Below are positions 22,673 to 31,346 of a stretch of DNA of 38,208 bases, one piece after another. The translations under genes and the position numbers were made by a program. The notes beneath the pieces were generated by a model that made no database searches, was not told the DNA's origin, and saw only the letters and a program-made list of their open reading frames with translations. Position 1 is the first letter of the stretch. Every line of letters begins with the position of its first letter. The stretch comes from Bacteroidota bacterium (GTDB taxonomy: Bacteria; Bacteroidota; Bacteroidia; Chitinophagales; Chitinophagaceae): contig JAEWAC010000183.1 in NCBI GenBank assembly GCA_023391895.1, positions 1 to 38,208 of the forward strand, written 5' to 3'.

Positions 22673-24120
22673 TGGCATTACTTAGATACGAATCGCAGGT
22701 AAGACCACCACTGGTAGTAGGTGATAAAGATTATCATCAGGTTACGGAAGACATTTGCCGGCCTGTTGAGGCCAGGCCCAGTAAACTCTGGTGGATCGGA
22801 TTTATCATTTCTGTAATACTACTCATGTTCGGTGTGGTATCAGTAACCCGTGAAGTGATCTATGGTACGGGGCAGTGGAACCTGAATAAAACCATTGGAT
22901 GGGGTTGGGACATTACCAACTTTGTATGGTGGGTAGGTATCGGTCACGCCGGTACATTGATCTCAGCCATCCTGTTACTGTTCCGCCAAGGCTGGCGTAC
23001 CGGTGTAAACCGGGCGGCAGAAGCCATGACCATCTTTGCGGTAATGTGTGCGGGCCAGTTTCCGATCTTCCACATGGGTCGTGTATGGAATGCGTTCTTT
23101 ACCTTGCCTTATCCCAACACCCGCGGGCCACTATGGGTAAACTTTGACTCCCCGCTGTTGTGGGACGTATTTGCCATCTCTACTTACTTTACTGTTTCCC
23201 TGCTTTTCTGGTATGCGGGTCTGTTACCGGATCTGGCTACTTTAAGAGACCGTGCTAAAGAAAAATGGAGAAAAATGTTTTATGGTGTAGCGGCTTTTGG
23301 CTGGACCGGTTCTACCAAACACTGGCAGCGCCATGAAAGCTTGTCGCTGGTACTTGCGGGTTTGTCTACTCCGCTGGTATTGTCTGTACACACGATCGTA
23401 TCTTTTGACTTTGCCACTTCTGTAATTCCCGGCTGGCATACTACCATCTTCCCGCCTTATTTTGTTGCCGGTGCCATCTTCTCTGGTTTTGCCATGGTGC
23501 AAACCCTGTTGCTGATCACCCGTAAGGTGCTGGGGCTGGAGGATTATATTACCATAGAACACATTGATGTGATGAACAAGGTAATTGTATTGACCGGTTC
23601 CATAGTAGGTATTGCCTACCTGACGGAGCTGTTCATGGCCTGGTACTCACACGTAAAATATGAAGAGTTCGCGTTTTTTGAAAACAGGTTGAACCTGGCC
23701 AGCCCCTATGGATGGAGCTACTGGCTGATGATGGGCTGTAACGTAATTTCTCCTCAGATCTTCTGGTTCAGGAAAATGCGCCGCAACCTGCTGGTTACCT
23801 TCTTTATGTCCATCCTGGTGAATATTGGTATGTGGTTCGAGCGTTTTGTAATCATCGTTACTTCTCTGTACCGTGATTACCTGCCTTCGTCCTGGAGTAC
23901 TTATTATACACCAACCATCTGGGAGATAGGGTTTTACCTGGGTACGTTTGGATTGTTCTTTACCTGTTACTTCTTATTCTCCAAGTTCTTCCCGGTGATT
24001 GCGGTGGCAGAGATCAAGCACATCCTGAAGAAGAGTGGCGAAAACTACAAAGAGAAAATGGATGTGGTGGAAATGGAAAAAGCAGATGAGTTTGCCCATG
24101 CCCAAACTGCCCATCACTAA
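22672..24120 (+). CDS. actC: ACIII integral membrane subunit ActC (NrfD-like)
   Basis: 482 residues of the NrfD/PsrC family with about ten helices, beginning MALLRYESQVRPPLVVGDKD. Typical stretches are 'KLWWIGFIISVILLMFGVVS', 'ITNFVWWVGIGHAGTLISAI', 'MCAGQFPIFHMGRVW', 'SLVLAGLSTPLVLSVHTIVS' and 'PGWHTTIFPPYFVAGAIFSG'. The IGHAGT and VHTIVS regions line the menaquinol pocket in characterised ACIII enzymes. The C-terminus is polar, with a histidine-containing tail (AHAQTAHH). It should bind ActB on the periplasmic side and oxidise menaquinol. It lies 96 bp after actB, the widest gap of the act genes, filled by the AGC-word block. Confidence 0.95.
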   Translation: MALLRYESQVRPPLVVGDKDYHQVTEDICRPVEARPSKLWWIGFIISVILLMFGVVSVTREVIYGTGQWNLNKTIGWGWDITNFVWWVGIGHAGTLISAILLLFRQGWRTGVNRAAEAMTIFAVMCAGQFPIFHMGRVWNAFFTLPYPNTRGPLWVNFDSPLLWDVFAISTYFTVSLLFWYAGLLPDLATLRDRAKEKWRKMFYGVAAFGWTGSTKHWQRHESLSLVLAGLSTPLVLSVHTIVSFDFATSVIPGWHTTIFPPYFVAGAIFSGFAMVQTLLLITRKVLGLEDYITIEHIDVMNKVIVLTGSIVGIAYLTELFMAWYSHVKYEEFAFFENRLNLASPYGWSYWLMMGCNVISPQIFWFRKMRRNLLVTFFMSILVNIGMWFERFVIIVTSLYRDYLPSSWSTYYTPTIWEIGFYLGTFGLFFTCYFLFSKFFPVIAVAEIKHILKKSGENYKEKMDVVEMEKADEFAHAQTAHH

Positions 24121-24158
24121 ACTTAATTTGAAATCAAAGAAAAACTGAACTGATTGAT

Positions 24159-24749
24159 ATGGCTGTTAAAAAATTTGTAGTTGGTAATTTTTATGACGAG
24201 CAGGTTTTGTTTCCTGCTGTAAAGCAGGTGCGCAAGGCAGGCTACAAAATACATGACGTTTATACGCCTTTTCCCATACATGGCCTGGATGCGGCTATGG
24301 GTTTGAGGGATACCAGCTTACATACTGCCGGATTCATTTATGGTATTACGGGTACTACGGTTGCCTTTAGTTTCATTACCTGGGTATTTACTACCGACTG
24401 GCCGATGAACATTGGCGGTAAGCCTTTCTTTGCCTTACCGGCCTGGATACCCATTATGTTTGAGTTGACGGTTTTATTTGCTGCGGTAGGTATGGTGCTG
24501 ACCTTTTGTTACCTGTGCCAGTTGGCTCCTTTTGTTAAAAAAGACCACTTCAACCCCCGAGCTACTGACGATACTTTTGTCATGGCCCTGGAGTGTACCG
24601 ATAAAACCAACGAAACAGAAGCCATCGCTTTTTTAACCAGTTTGGGTGCGGCTGATGTAAGTGTTCAGCACAAAGAAACAGGCTGGTGGATTGGCCGGTA
24701 CGATCAGGAAACAGTCGTTTTTGATAAAAAAGTTGAGCCAAGTATTTAA
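24159..24749 (+). CDS. actD: ACIII membrane subunit ActD (DUF3341)
   Basis: 196 residues with two central helices ('TGTTVAFSFITWVFTTDWPM' and 'IPIMFELTVLFAAVGMVLTF') around the conserved loop 'MNIGGKPFFALPAWIP'. The N-terminus (MAVKKFVVGNFYDEQVLFPA) and the C-terminal 'FLTSLGAADVSVQHKETGWW' are soluble alpha/beta sections, matching DUF3341. It is a structural subunit linking the ActC and ActF membrane cores; no cofactor ligands are seen. It lies 38 bp after actC and 27 bp before actE. Confidence 0.93.
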   Translation: MAVKKFVVGNFYDEQVLFPAVKQVRKAGYKIHDVYTPFPIHGLDAAMGLRDTSLHTAGFIYGITGTTVAFSFITWVFTTDWPMNIGGKPFFALPAWIPIMFELTVLFAAVGMVLTFCYLCQLAPFVKKDHFNPRATDDTFVMALECTDKTNETEAIAFLTSLGAADVSVQHKETGWWIGRYDQETVVFDKKVEPSI

Positions 24750-24776
24750 CTGTTGTATATAATATCAAAAAATTCA

Positions 24777-25454
24777 ATGAAAAAATTACTAGTAATAGCA
24801 GGTATTGCAGCAGTAGGGTTGGGTGTGGTAAGCTGTGGCGGTGCCAAGGGTAATAATCCTGGCCAGGCCTATATGCCAGACATGTATTATAGCCGTGCCT
24901 ATGAAGCTTATGGATATAACAACATTGATGATTATGAGAAGTTGAAAGAAAAGGGCATTTTTTATAATGCTTTACCGGTAAACGGAACCATGGCCCGAGG
25001 TGATGTTTCTACTTTTAACCTTCCTCCCAATGATAGCGGTTATGCAATGGCTGCCTCTTATAGAAGCCCTTTGGATACAATGAACATTTCAGCCGGGCAG
25101 AAAAAGGAAGCAGAACGGTTGTACCTGATTCATTGCGGTATCTGTCATGGAACTAACCTGGATGGTAATGGCCCATTGTGGAAAGGTGGTGATGGTCCTT
25201 ATCCTGCCGCACCACGTAATCTGTTAGATGATCACACCAAAAAATTAGCGGACGGTCAGATGTACCATGTGATAATGTATGGTAAAGGTCAGATGGGTAG
25301 CTATGCCTCTCAGCTGCATCCTGCAGAACGCTGGTGGGTGATTAATTACATCCGTGAGAAGCAAGGTCCTGCCAAAGCTGCTGCTGATTCAGCCGCTGCT
25401 ACAGCTACGAAAGGTACGCCCAGTGCAGGTGCAGATACGACTACAAAAAAATAA
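24777..25454 (+). CDS. actE: ACIII monoheme cytochrome c lipoprotein ActE
   Basis: 225 residues. Start at 24777 gives the lipoprotein signal MKKLLVIAGIAAVGLGVVSC (Cys20). A linker 'GQAYMPDMYYSRAYEAYGYN' and a long approach segment precede the single heme motif CGICH (120-124), with a likely axial methionine in 'YGKGQMGSYASQL'. The C-terminus is low complexity, rich in A, T and K. As the peripheral monoheme subunit of ACIII it probably receives electrons from ActA and passes them to the oxidase or a soluble carrier. The preceding in-frame MYIISKNS was excluded since it would mask the lipobox. Confidence 0.93.
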   Translation: MKKLLVIAGIAAVGLGVVSCGGAKGNNPGQAYMPDMYYSRAYEAYGYNNIDDYEKLKEKGIFYNALPVNGTMARGDVSTFNLPPNDSGYAMAASYRSPLDTMNISAGQKKEAERLYLIHCGICHGTNLDGNGPLWKGGDGPYPAAPRNLLDDHTKKLADGQMYHVIMYGKGQMGSYASQLHPAERWWVINYIREKQGPAKAAADSAAATATKGTPSAGADTTTKK

Positions 25455-25482
25455 AAGCTGATTAGAAAATAAACAGAAGTAA

Positions 25483-26709
25483 ATGGCAACCAGAGATCAA
25501 TTTGTAATACCAAAAAGATACAATACCATTTCCCTTGGGTTGATGGGCGTTGGCATCTTATCCGTTTTGATTTTATTATTTACGCATGGATTAAGTGACG
25601 ATTCGCATGCGCAGGCTAGGTTTTGGGGTTCTTTGTTACAAAACAGCGTCTACTTTTTATTGGTAGTCAATGCCTGTATGTTTTTCGTCTGTGCCACCAC
25701 ATTGGCCTGGGGCGGTTGGCATACTACTTTCAAAAGAGTTCCGGAAGCCCTTTCTGCCTGTGTACCGGTAATGAGTATTATTTGCCTGGTGATCCTGATG
25801 GCGATTGTATTTGGCGGTAACCACGATATTTACCATTGGACCGATGCCGAGCATGTAAAACACGATGATATCTTGTTGCACAAGTCTGGTTTTCTTAATA
25901 AAGGCTTTTTTACCGTATGGACTATACTGACACTGGCCGGCTGGTGGTTACTGGGTAGGAAAGTGCGCCAGATTTCCCGCCAGGCGGATGAAAGACCCAT
26001 GAGCGTGGAAGAAGGAAAAAGATATATTTTCAAAAATACCGTTTGGGCGGCTGCCTTCCTGGCAGTATTTGGGTTGACGGTAATGTCTACCACTCCGTGG
26101 CTGTGGTTGATGAGCATCGATGCCCACTGGTATTCTACTATGTACAGCTGGTATACCTTTGCCAGTTCGTTTGTAGCCGGTGTTGCCTTGATTGCTTTAT
26201 TCGTGGTGTTTTTAAAAAACAATGGTTACCTGGAATATACAACGGACGAGCACCTGCATGACCTGGGTAAGTTTATGTTTGCCTTCTCTATCTTCTGGAC
26301 ATATTTGTGGTATTCGCAGTTCATGCTGATCTGGTATGCCAACATTCCTGAAGAAACTGTTTATTTCCAGCCCCGGATGCAGGGACCGTACAGAGGTGTG
26401 TTTTTATTGAACCTGGTAATTAATTTCTTAGCTCCTTTATTATTATTGATGACAAGAAGATCCAAGCGCAACTATGGTACCATTACCATGATGGCGGTGC
26501 TGATACTTTTTGGTCACTGGCTGGATTTCTTCCAGATGGTTTTCCCCGGACACCAGAAAGAGCACGTTCCGTTTTTGCTGGCTGATTTTGGAGTAGCTTT
26601 GGGCTTTGTGGGTTTAATTATGTTTGTAACAGCCCGTTCGCTGGCACAGGCTCCGCTGATTTCCAAAAACCATCCTTTCTTCAAAGAAAGCGTTATTCAT
26701 CATACATAA
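25483..26709 (+). CDS. actF: ACIII integral membrane subunit ActF
   Basis: 408 residues, about ten helices, the second NrfD-like core subunit of ACIII and probably related to ActC by duplication. Recognisable pieces are 'TISLGLMGVGILSVLILLFT', 'RFWGSLLQNSVYFLLVVNAC', 'LAWGGWHTTFKRVPEALSAC', 'FSIFWTYLWYSQFMLIWYAN' and 'ILFGHWLDFFQMVFPGHQKE'. ActF is thought to help conduct protons rather than bind quinol. It is 28 bp after actE and 32 bp before coxB. Confidence 0.94.
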   Translation: MATRDQFVIPKRYNTISLGLMGVGILSVLILLFTHGLSDDSHAQARFWGSLLQNSVYFLLVVNACMFFVCATTLAWGGWHTTFKRVPEALSACVPVMSIICLVILMAIVFGGNHDIYHWTDAEHVKHDDILLHKSGFLNKGFFTVWTILTLAGWWLLGRKVRQISRQADERPMSVEEGKRYIFKNTVWAAAFLAVFGLTVMSTTPWLWLMSIDAHWYSTMYSWYTFASSFVAGVALIALFVVFLKNNGYLEYTTDEHLHDLGKFMFAFSIFWTYLWYSQFMLIWYANIPEETVYFQPRMQGPYRGVFLLNLVINFLAPLLLLMTRRSKRNYGTITMMAVLILFGHWLDFFQMVFPGHQKEHVPFLLADFGVALGFVGLIMFVTARSLAQAPLISKNHPFFKESVIHHT

Positions 26710-26741
26710 TAAGGAGTAAAACAGATTTAACTGATTGACGT

Positions 26742-27788
26742 ATGTCTAGTATTTGGATTTTAGTAGCACTTATTTTAGGATTTGTCATTGTTTTTCAAAT
26801 TGCCAAGGCAAGTGAATATGTATCCATTTTGCGTGGTGAAGAAAAAACAAGAAAAGAATCCAACCGTATCAATGCCTTTTTACTGCTGGCTTTTCTGGTT
26901 GTAGGTCTGGTAGCAGTATGGTATTGCAATGAAGAACTAAAGGGTAAGATTCTGGGTGCCGCAGCATCCGAGCATGGTGAAAAAATTGACACCATGATCT
27001 ATATTACCCTGGCCATTACCGGTTTTGTATTTGTAATAACTCAAATTTTACTGTTCTGGTTTTCTTATAAATACCAGGAAAAAGAAACCCGGAAGGCTTT
27101 TTACTATCCCCATAACAACCGGCTGGAGGTTATTTGGACCGTTATTCCGGCTATCGTACTGACCGTGTTAGTAGGATTTGGCCTGTATTACTGGTTCCAG
27201 ATTACCGGTGAAGCGCCAAAAGACGCAATGATTGTGGAAGTAACCGGTAAGCAGTTTAACTGGGAGTTCCGTTATCCGGGCAAGGATGGTGTTTTGGGTA
27301 AAAAATATTTTAAGGAAGTCGACGAAACCAAAGCCAATCCTTTGGGACAGTTGTGGGATGACCCCGCCAACCATGACGACGTTTATACTACAGGTGAAAT
27401 GCACGTAGTGGTAAATAAACCGGTGAAGCTGATCATCAATGCAAAGGATGTGATTCATAATGTGGGATTGGCGCACTTCAGAATGAAGATGGATGCCGTA
27501 CCGGGTATCCCCACTACCATGTGGTTTACACCTAAGTACACCACTCGTGAGATGAGGGAGAAATATGGTCCGGATTTCAATTACGAAATTTCCTGCGACC
27601 AGATGTGCGGTAAAGGTCACTTTAGTATGAGAGGTACTATTGTAGTAGATACGGAAGCGGAATACAAAGCCTGGCTGGCTTCCAAGCAGCCGCAGTATCT
27701 TGCAGCGAAGGCAGCCTCTGGTTCAGCAGCACCAGCAGCGGCTGATACTACAGCCAATGCAGCCGGAAGTTCAACAACAATGAAATAA
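26742..27788 (+). CDS. coxB: Cytochrome c oxidase subunit II (CuA)
   Basis: 348 residues. The CuA ligands are complete: H239 in KDVIHNVG, then C285, C289, H293 and M296 in SCDQMCGKGHFSM. The carboxylate-position residue is Q in CDQMC rather than the usual E. Four hydrophobic helices precede the cupredoxin domain ('SIWILVALILGFVIVFQIA', 'INAFLLLAFLVVGLVAVWYC', 'YITLAITGFVFVITQILLFW', 'VIWTVIPAIVLTVLVGFGLY'), two more than the classic two-helix subunit II. The C-terminus is an Ala/Pro/Thr-rich tail. It accepts electrons from the ACIII cytochromes. It is 37 bp before coxA. Confidence 0.94.
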   Translation: MSSIWILVALILGFVIVFQIAKASEYVSILRGEEKTRKESNRINAFLLLAFLVVGLVAVWYCNEELKGKILGAAASEHGEKIDTMIYITLAITGFVFVITQILLFWFSYKYQEKETRKAFYYPHNNRLEVIWTVIPAIVLTVLVGFGLYYWFQITGEAPKDAMIVEVTGKQFNWEFRYPGKDGVLGKKYFKEVDETKANPLGQLWDDPANHDDVYTTGEMHVVVNKPVKLIINAKDVIHNVGLAHFRMKMDAVPGIPTTMWFTPKYTTREMREKYGPDFNYEISCDQMCGKGHFSMRGTIVVDTEAEYKAWLASKQPQYLAAKAASGSAAPAAADTTANAAGSSTTMK

Positions 27789-27825
27789 GAGCAGAAACGT
27801 TTGTTTCTATAAAAAGATATAAGAT

Positions 27826-29652
27826 ATGGATCACAATACGCATTCTAATATTCAACCAGAGGTTCATGTAACGCATGAGGGTTATCATGTGGCGCATGAT
27901 GGTGACGGACATCACCATCATAAAGAAACGTTTATTACAAAATATATCTTTAGCCAGGATCATAAAATGATTGCCAAGCAATATTTGGCAACAGGTATCA
28001 TCTGGGCGATCATCGGCGGTTTGTTTTCTGCTTTGTTTCGTTTGCAGCTGGGCTACCCTGATGAGACTTTCCCCATTCTGGAAACCTTTTTAGGTGAATG
28101 GGCTAAAGGTGGACGAATAGATCCTGACTTTTATTATGCCCTGGTAACCATGCACGGTACGATCATGGTATTTTTTGTATTGACAGGTGGTTTGAGTGGT
28201 ACGTTTGCCAACTTTTTGATACCGCTGCAGGTGGGTGCCCGAGATATGGCTTCTCCCTTCATGAACATGCTGTCATACTGGTTTTTCTTTTTGGCCAGTA
28301 TCATAATGTTCAGCTCTTTGTTTATTCAAACAGGTCCAGCCAATGGTGGCTGGACGGCTTATCCTCCTCTAAGTGCCTTGGGACAAGCCACGATCGGCTC
28401 CCGGCTGGGTATGGATTTATGGCTCTTATCCCTGTTTTTCTTTGTGGTATCTACTTTATTAGGCGGTTTGAACTATGTTTCTACCATCCTGAACATGCGT
28501 ACGAAAGGTATGAGCATGACCCGCATGCCTTTGACCATCTGGGCGTTGTTCTTTACCGCCATACTGGGTATCTTATCCTTCCCGGTACTGGTATCTGGTT
28601 TTATCCTGTTATTGTTTGACCGCAACCTGGGTACCTCTTTTTACCTGAGCGATATTGTGGTCAATGGTCAGATTTTACCCAATGAAGGTGGTAGTCCTAT
28701 TTTGTACCAGCACTTGTTCTGGTTCCTGGGGCATCCGGAAGTATATATTGTGATATTGCCGGCGATGGGATTGGTATCGGAGGTAATGAGTGTGAATGCC
28801 CGTAAACCTATCTTCGGTTACATCGCCATGATTGGTTCTTTGTTCGCCATTTGCGTACTGGCCCTGGTAGTATGGGCACACCACATGTTTGTGTCTGGTA
28901 TGAACCCGTTCCTGGGTGCCTTCTTTGTACTGCTGACGCTGCTGATTGCCATTCCCTCTGCCATCAAGGTATTTAACTGGATTACTACCATCTGGAGAGG
29001 TAACCTGGTATTTACCCCTGGTATGTTGTTTTCCATTGGTTTTGTGAGCTTATTTATCTCTGGTGGTTTAACGGGTATCTGGTTGGGTAACTCAACTATT
29101 GATATGCACGTGCACGATACCTATTTTATAATTGCGCACTTCCACCTGGTAATGGGTGTGGCCGCCTTCTTTGGAATGTTTGCCGGTATCTATCACTGGT
29201 TCCCTAAAATGTTCGGCCGCTATATGAACAATACCTTGGGCTATATCCACTTTTGGGGAACCCTTATAGGAGCGTACGTCATTTTCTGGCCCATGCACTA
29301 TATGGGATTGGCTGGTGTACCCCGCCGTTACCTGGATTTCAGCCTGTGGACTTCATTTAACCAGTTTGACGAACTCAATAAGGTGATCACCATTGCTACC
29401 ATTATTACATTCCTGTTGCAGGGGGTATTTGTGTTCAACTATTTCTACTCCATGTTTAAAGGAAGAAAGGTAAGAAGTGCCAATCCATGGGGTGCCAATA
29501 CACTGGAATGGACAACACCGATCCAACCTGGTCATGGAAACTGGCCTGGTGAAATTCCGGAAGTACATCGCTGGCCCTATGATTACAGCAAGGATGGCAG
29601 AGATTTCATTCCGCAAACAGAGCCGGTGAATCCAAATGAATCTAAACATTAA
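27826..29652 (+). CDS. coxA: Cytochrome c oxidase subunit I
   Basis: 608 residues with ~12 helices and all metal ligands: H110 (low-spin heme, TMHGTIM), H303 and Y307 of HPEVY (CuB and the cross-linked tyrosine), H352 and H353 (WAHHM, CuB), H438 (heme a3) and H440 (heme a) in 'HDTYFIIAHFHLVMG'. The E305 of HPEV, the D-channel stretch 'NFLIPLQVGARDMASPF' and the K of 'IPSAIKVFNW' indicate an A1-type proton-pumping oxidase. The N-terminus is histidine-rich (DGDGHHHHKE), possibly a metal-handling tail. It is followed by a perfect hairpin at 29674. Confidence 0.97.
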   Translation: MDHNTHSNIQPEVHVTHEGYHVAHDGDGHHHHKETFITKYIFSQDHKMIAKQYLATGIIWAIIGGLFSALFRLQLGYPDETFPILETFLGEWAKGGRIDPDFYYALVTMHGTIMVFFVLTGGLSGTFANFLIPLQVGARDMASPFMNMLSYWFFFLASIIMFSSLFIQTGPANGGWTAYPPLSALGQATIGSRLGMDLWLLSLFFFVVSTLLGGLNYVSTILNMRTKGMSMTRMPLTIWALFFTAILGILSFPVLVSGFILLLFDRNLGTSFYLSDIVVNGQILPNEGGSPILYQHLFWFLGHPEVYIVILPAMGLVSEVMSVNARKPIFGYIAMIGSLFAICVLALVVWAHHMFVSGMNPFLGAFFVLLTLLIAIPSAIKVFNWITTIWRGNLVFTPGMLFSIGFVSLFISGGLTGIWLGNSTIDMHVHDTYFIIAHFHLVMGVAAFFGMFAGIYHWFPKMFGRYMNNTLGYIHFWGTLIGAYVIFWPMHYMGLAGVPRRYLDFSLWTSFNQFDELNKVITIATIITFLLQGVFVFNYFYSMFKGRKVRSANPWGANTLEWTTPIQPGHGNWPGEIPEVHRWPYDYSKDGRDFIPQTEPVNPNESKH

Positions 29653-29673
29653 TTAATAGTTTTTTGAAATAAA

Positions 29674-29699
29674 GGTGCTTATGCCACAGCATAAGCACC
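29674..29699 (+). terminator. Hairpin between coxA and ctaB
   Basis: GGTGCTTATGC (29674-29684) pairs perfectly with GCATAAGCACC (29689-29699) across a CACA loop. It lies 21 bp after the coxA stop and 10 bp before ctaB. Only a weak T-run follows (CTTGTAA), so it may be a partial terminator or a 3' stabiliser that lowers expression of the downstream assembly genes. Confidence 0.6.
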
Positions 29700-29709
29700 C
29701 TTGTAACGA

Positions 29710-30645
29710 ATGAGTAAACAGCCAGAAGCAGACATAAGTAACAGTAGACTGAGGGATTATCTGCAGCTGACCAAGCCTTCGTTAAACATCATGGTGGTTT
29801 TTTCCAGTGTCATCAGCTATTTGCTGGCACCCAATGTGGTTGAGTATAGCTGGAAAATGATCATTCTGCTTTTTGCAGGCGGCTTTCTGGTAACCGGTAG
29901 TGCCAACACCATTAACCAGATCGTGGAAAAAGAAACCGATGCCATGATGAAGCGAACGGCTAAAAGGCCGGTGGCATCGGGGCGTATGTCTACCACCGAA
30001 GGATGGGTGTTTGCCGTGCTGACGGGTATTACCGGTGTATTGATTTTAGGCTTGTATTTCAACTGGCTGAGTGCGGGGGTAGCGGCTGTTAGCTTGTTTT
30101 TGTATGCCTTTGTATACACCCCTTTGAAAAAGCAAAATGCCATTGCGGTATTTGTAGGTGCTTTTCCTGGTGCACTGCCTTGTTTGATAGGCTGGACCGC
30201 CGGTACTGGTTTGTTTTTCCCGTTTGATACTTTGGTGGTGAATGGTGAAACCGTTTCCAACCTGGGCGGTTGGGTGTTGTTTGCTTTACAGTTTTTATGG
30301 CAGTTCCCCCATTTTTGGGCGATTGCCTGGGTGGCCCATAAAGATTACAGCAGTGCAGGGTTTAAATTACTGCCCAGTGAAGCAGGACCCACCAAGTTTA
30401 CGGCTTTACAAACCATCATTTATGCATTACTGTTGATCCCGGTAGGTATTATACCTTACTTTATCAATATGTCGGGTTTAACAGCCCTGGTGATTGTAAC
30501 TTTGGCCAATTTATTTCTGGTCATACAGTGCGTCCGCTTGTACCAGCAAATGGATGTTAAGGCTGCCAGAAGGGTAATGTTTAGCAGTTATATTCATTTA
30601 CCCATTGTATTACTGGCCTTACTGGCCGATAAGGTAAGCGTATAG
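29710..30645 (+). CDS. ctaB: Protoheme IX farnesyltransferase (heme O synthase)
   Basis: 311 residues, UbiA-family membrane prenyltransferase with ~8-9 helices. It farnesylates heme B to heme O for heme A/O oxidases. The prenyl-diphosphate site is 'SANTINQIVEKETDAMMKRT' and 'KRPVASGRM', the family's N-x-x-x-x-x-D...RT-RP pattern. The second region is 'LQFLWQFPHFWAIAWVAHKD' with 'AGFKLLPSEAGP'. No cognate heme A synthase (ctaA) is in the window. It lies 58 bp after coxA, beyond the hairpin. Confidence 0.95.
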   Translation: MSKQPEADISNSRLRDYLQLTKPSLNIMVVFSSVISYLLAPNVVEYSWKMIILLFAGGFLVTGSANTINQIVEKETDAMMKRTAKRPVASGRMSTTEGWVFAVLTGITGVLILGLYFNWLSAGVAAVSLFLYAFVYTPLKKQNAIAVFVGAFPGALPCLIGWTAGTGLFFPFDTLVVNGETVSNLGGWVLFALQFLWQFPHFWAIAWVAHKDYSSAGFKLLPSEAGPTKFTALQTIIYALLLIPVGIIPYFINMSGLTALVIVTLANLFLVIQCVRLYQQMDVKAARRVMFSSYIHLPIVLLALLADKVSV

Positions 30646-30646
30646 G

Positions 30647-30717
30647 GATTTAAAAGGATGCGGAAAAGGATAATGAGGAGAGGTTAGCTGAGGAGAATAG
30701 ATATGGGTTTTTAAAAA
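30647..30717 (+). repeat. Degenerate module plus repeat word inside the cox operon
   Basis: A weak ATCACAGATT-type module (GGGATTTAAAAGGATGCGGA, from 30647) is followed by a clear TATGGGTTTTTAAAAA word (30702-30717). It fills most of the 102-bp gap between ctaB and the first subunit III gene. Confidence 0.5.
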
Positions 30718-30747
30718 TATTATTTGATTCTTAAACAATAAAGTGTG

Positions 30748-31317
30748 ATGGACGTGGTGCGAACACAACAACAAAAAAGAATTCACCCTCATAAGTTTAC
30801 CTTATGGGTGGCTATGGCCAGCATCATTATGATGTTTGCCGGATTAACCAGTGCTTATATAGTAAAAAGAAGTACCGTTAACTGGGAAGGAGTTTTAACA
30901 CCTGTTGAGTTCTGGTATTCTACAGCGGTCATTATTGCCAGCAGTATAACGGTACAAATGGCTGTAAGAGCCTTCAAGCAGCGGGAGATGCGTAACTACC
31001 GGATCCTGATAGCCATTACAGCTCTTTTGGGAATACTGTTTGTAGTGCTGCAATGGATGGGTTTTAGCTGGATGTGGGAACATGGTGTTAGGTTTAAAGG
31101 TGCCGCCGGACAGGGACAGTTCCTGTATATAATTGCTGGTTTGCATGCCCTGCACGTTATTGGTGGTATTGTGGCTTTACTGATTATGGTATTTAAGGCC
31201 TTTTTTGGCAGGGTAAAAAGTTATGATGTGGTGCCTGTAGAAGTTGCAAGTACTTATTGGCATTTTGTAGATGTGTTGTGGGTTTATTTGCTGGTGTTTT
31301 TTATTTGGCTGGGTTAA
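30748..31317 (+). CDS. coxC: Cytochrome c oxidase subunit III, first copy
   Basis: 189 residues from the ATG at 30748; a GTG one codon earlier is possible. It has five helices in a short subunit III, from 'FTLWVAMASIIMMFAGLTSA' through 'EFWYSTAVIIASSITVQMAV' and 'GLHALHVIGGIVALLIMVFK' to 'STYWHFVDVLWVYLLVFFIW'. The HVIGG and YWHFVDVLWV motifs are diagnostic. Subunit III stabilises the oxidase and sits beside the D-channel entry. It is paired with a second, longer subunit III gene 29 bp downstream, as is usual in Bacteroidota. Confidence 0.93.
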   Translation: MDVVRTQQQKRIHPHKFTLWVAMASIIMMFAGLTSAYIVKRSTVNWEGVLTPVEFWYSTAVIIASSITVQMAVRAFKQREMRNYRILIAITALLGILFVVLQWMGFSWMWEHGVRFKGAAGQGQFLYIIAGLHALHVIGGIVALLIMVFKAFFGRVKSYDVVPVEVASTYWHFVDVLWVYLLVFFIWLG

Positions 31318-31346
31318 ACTAAAATTTAGATATATAATACATACTT

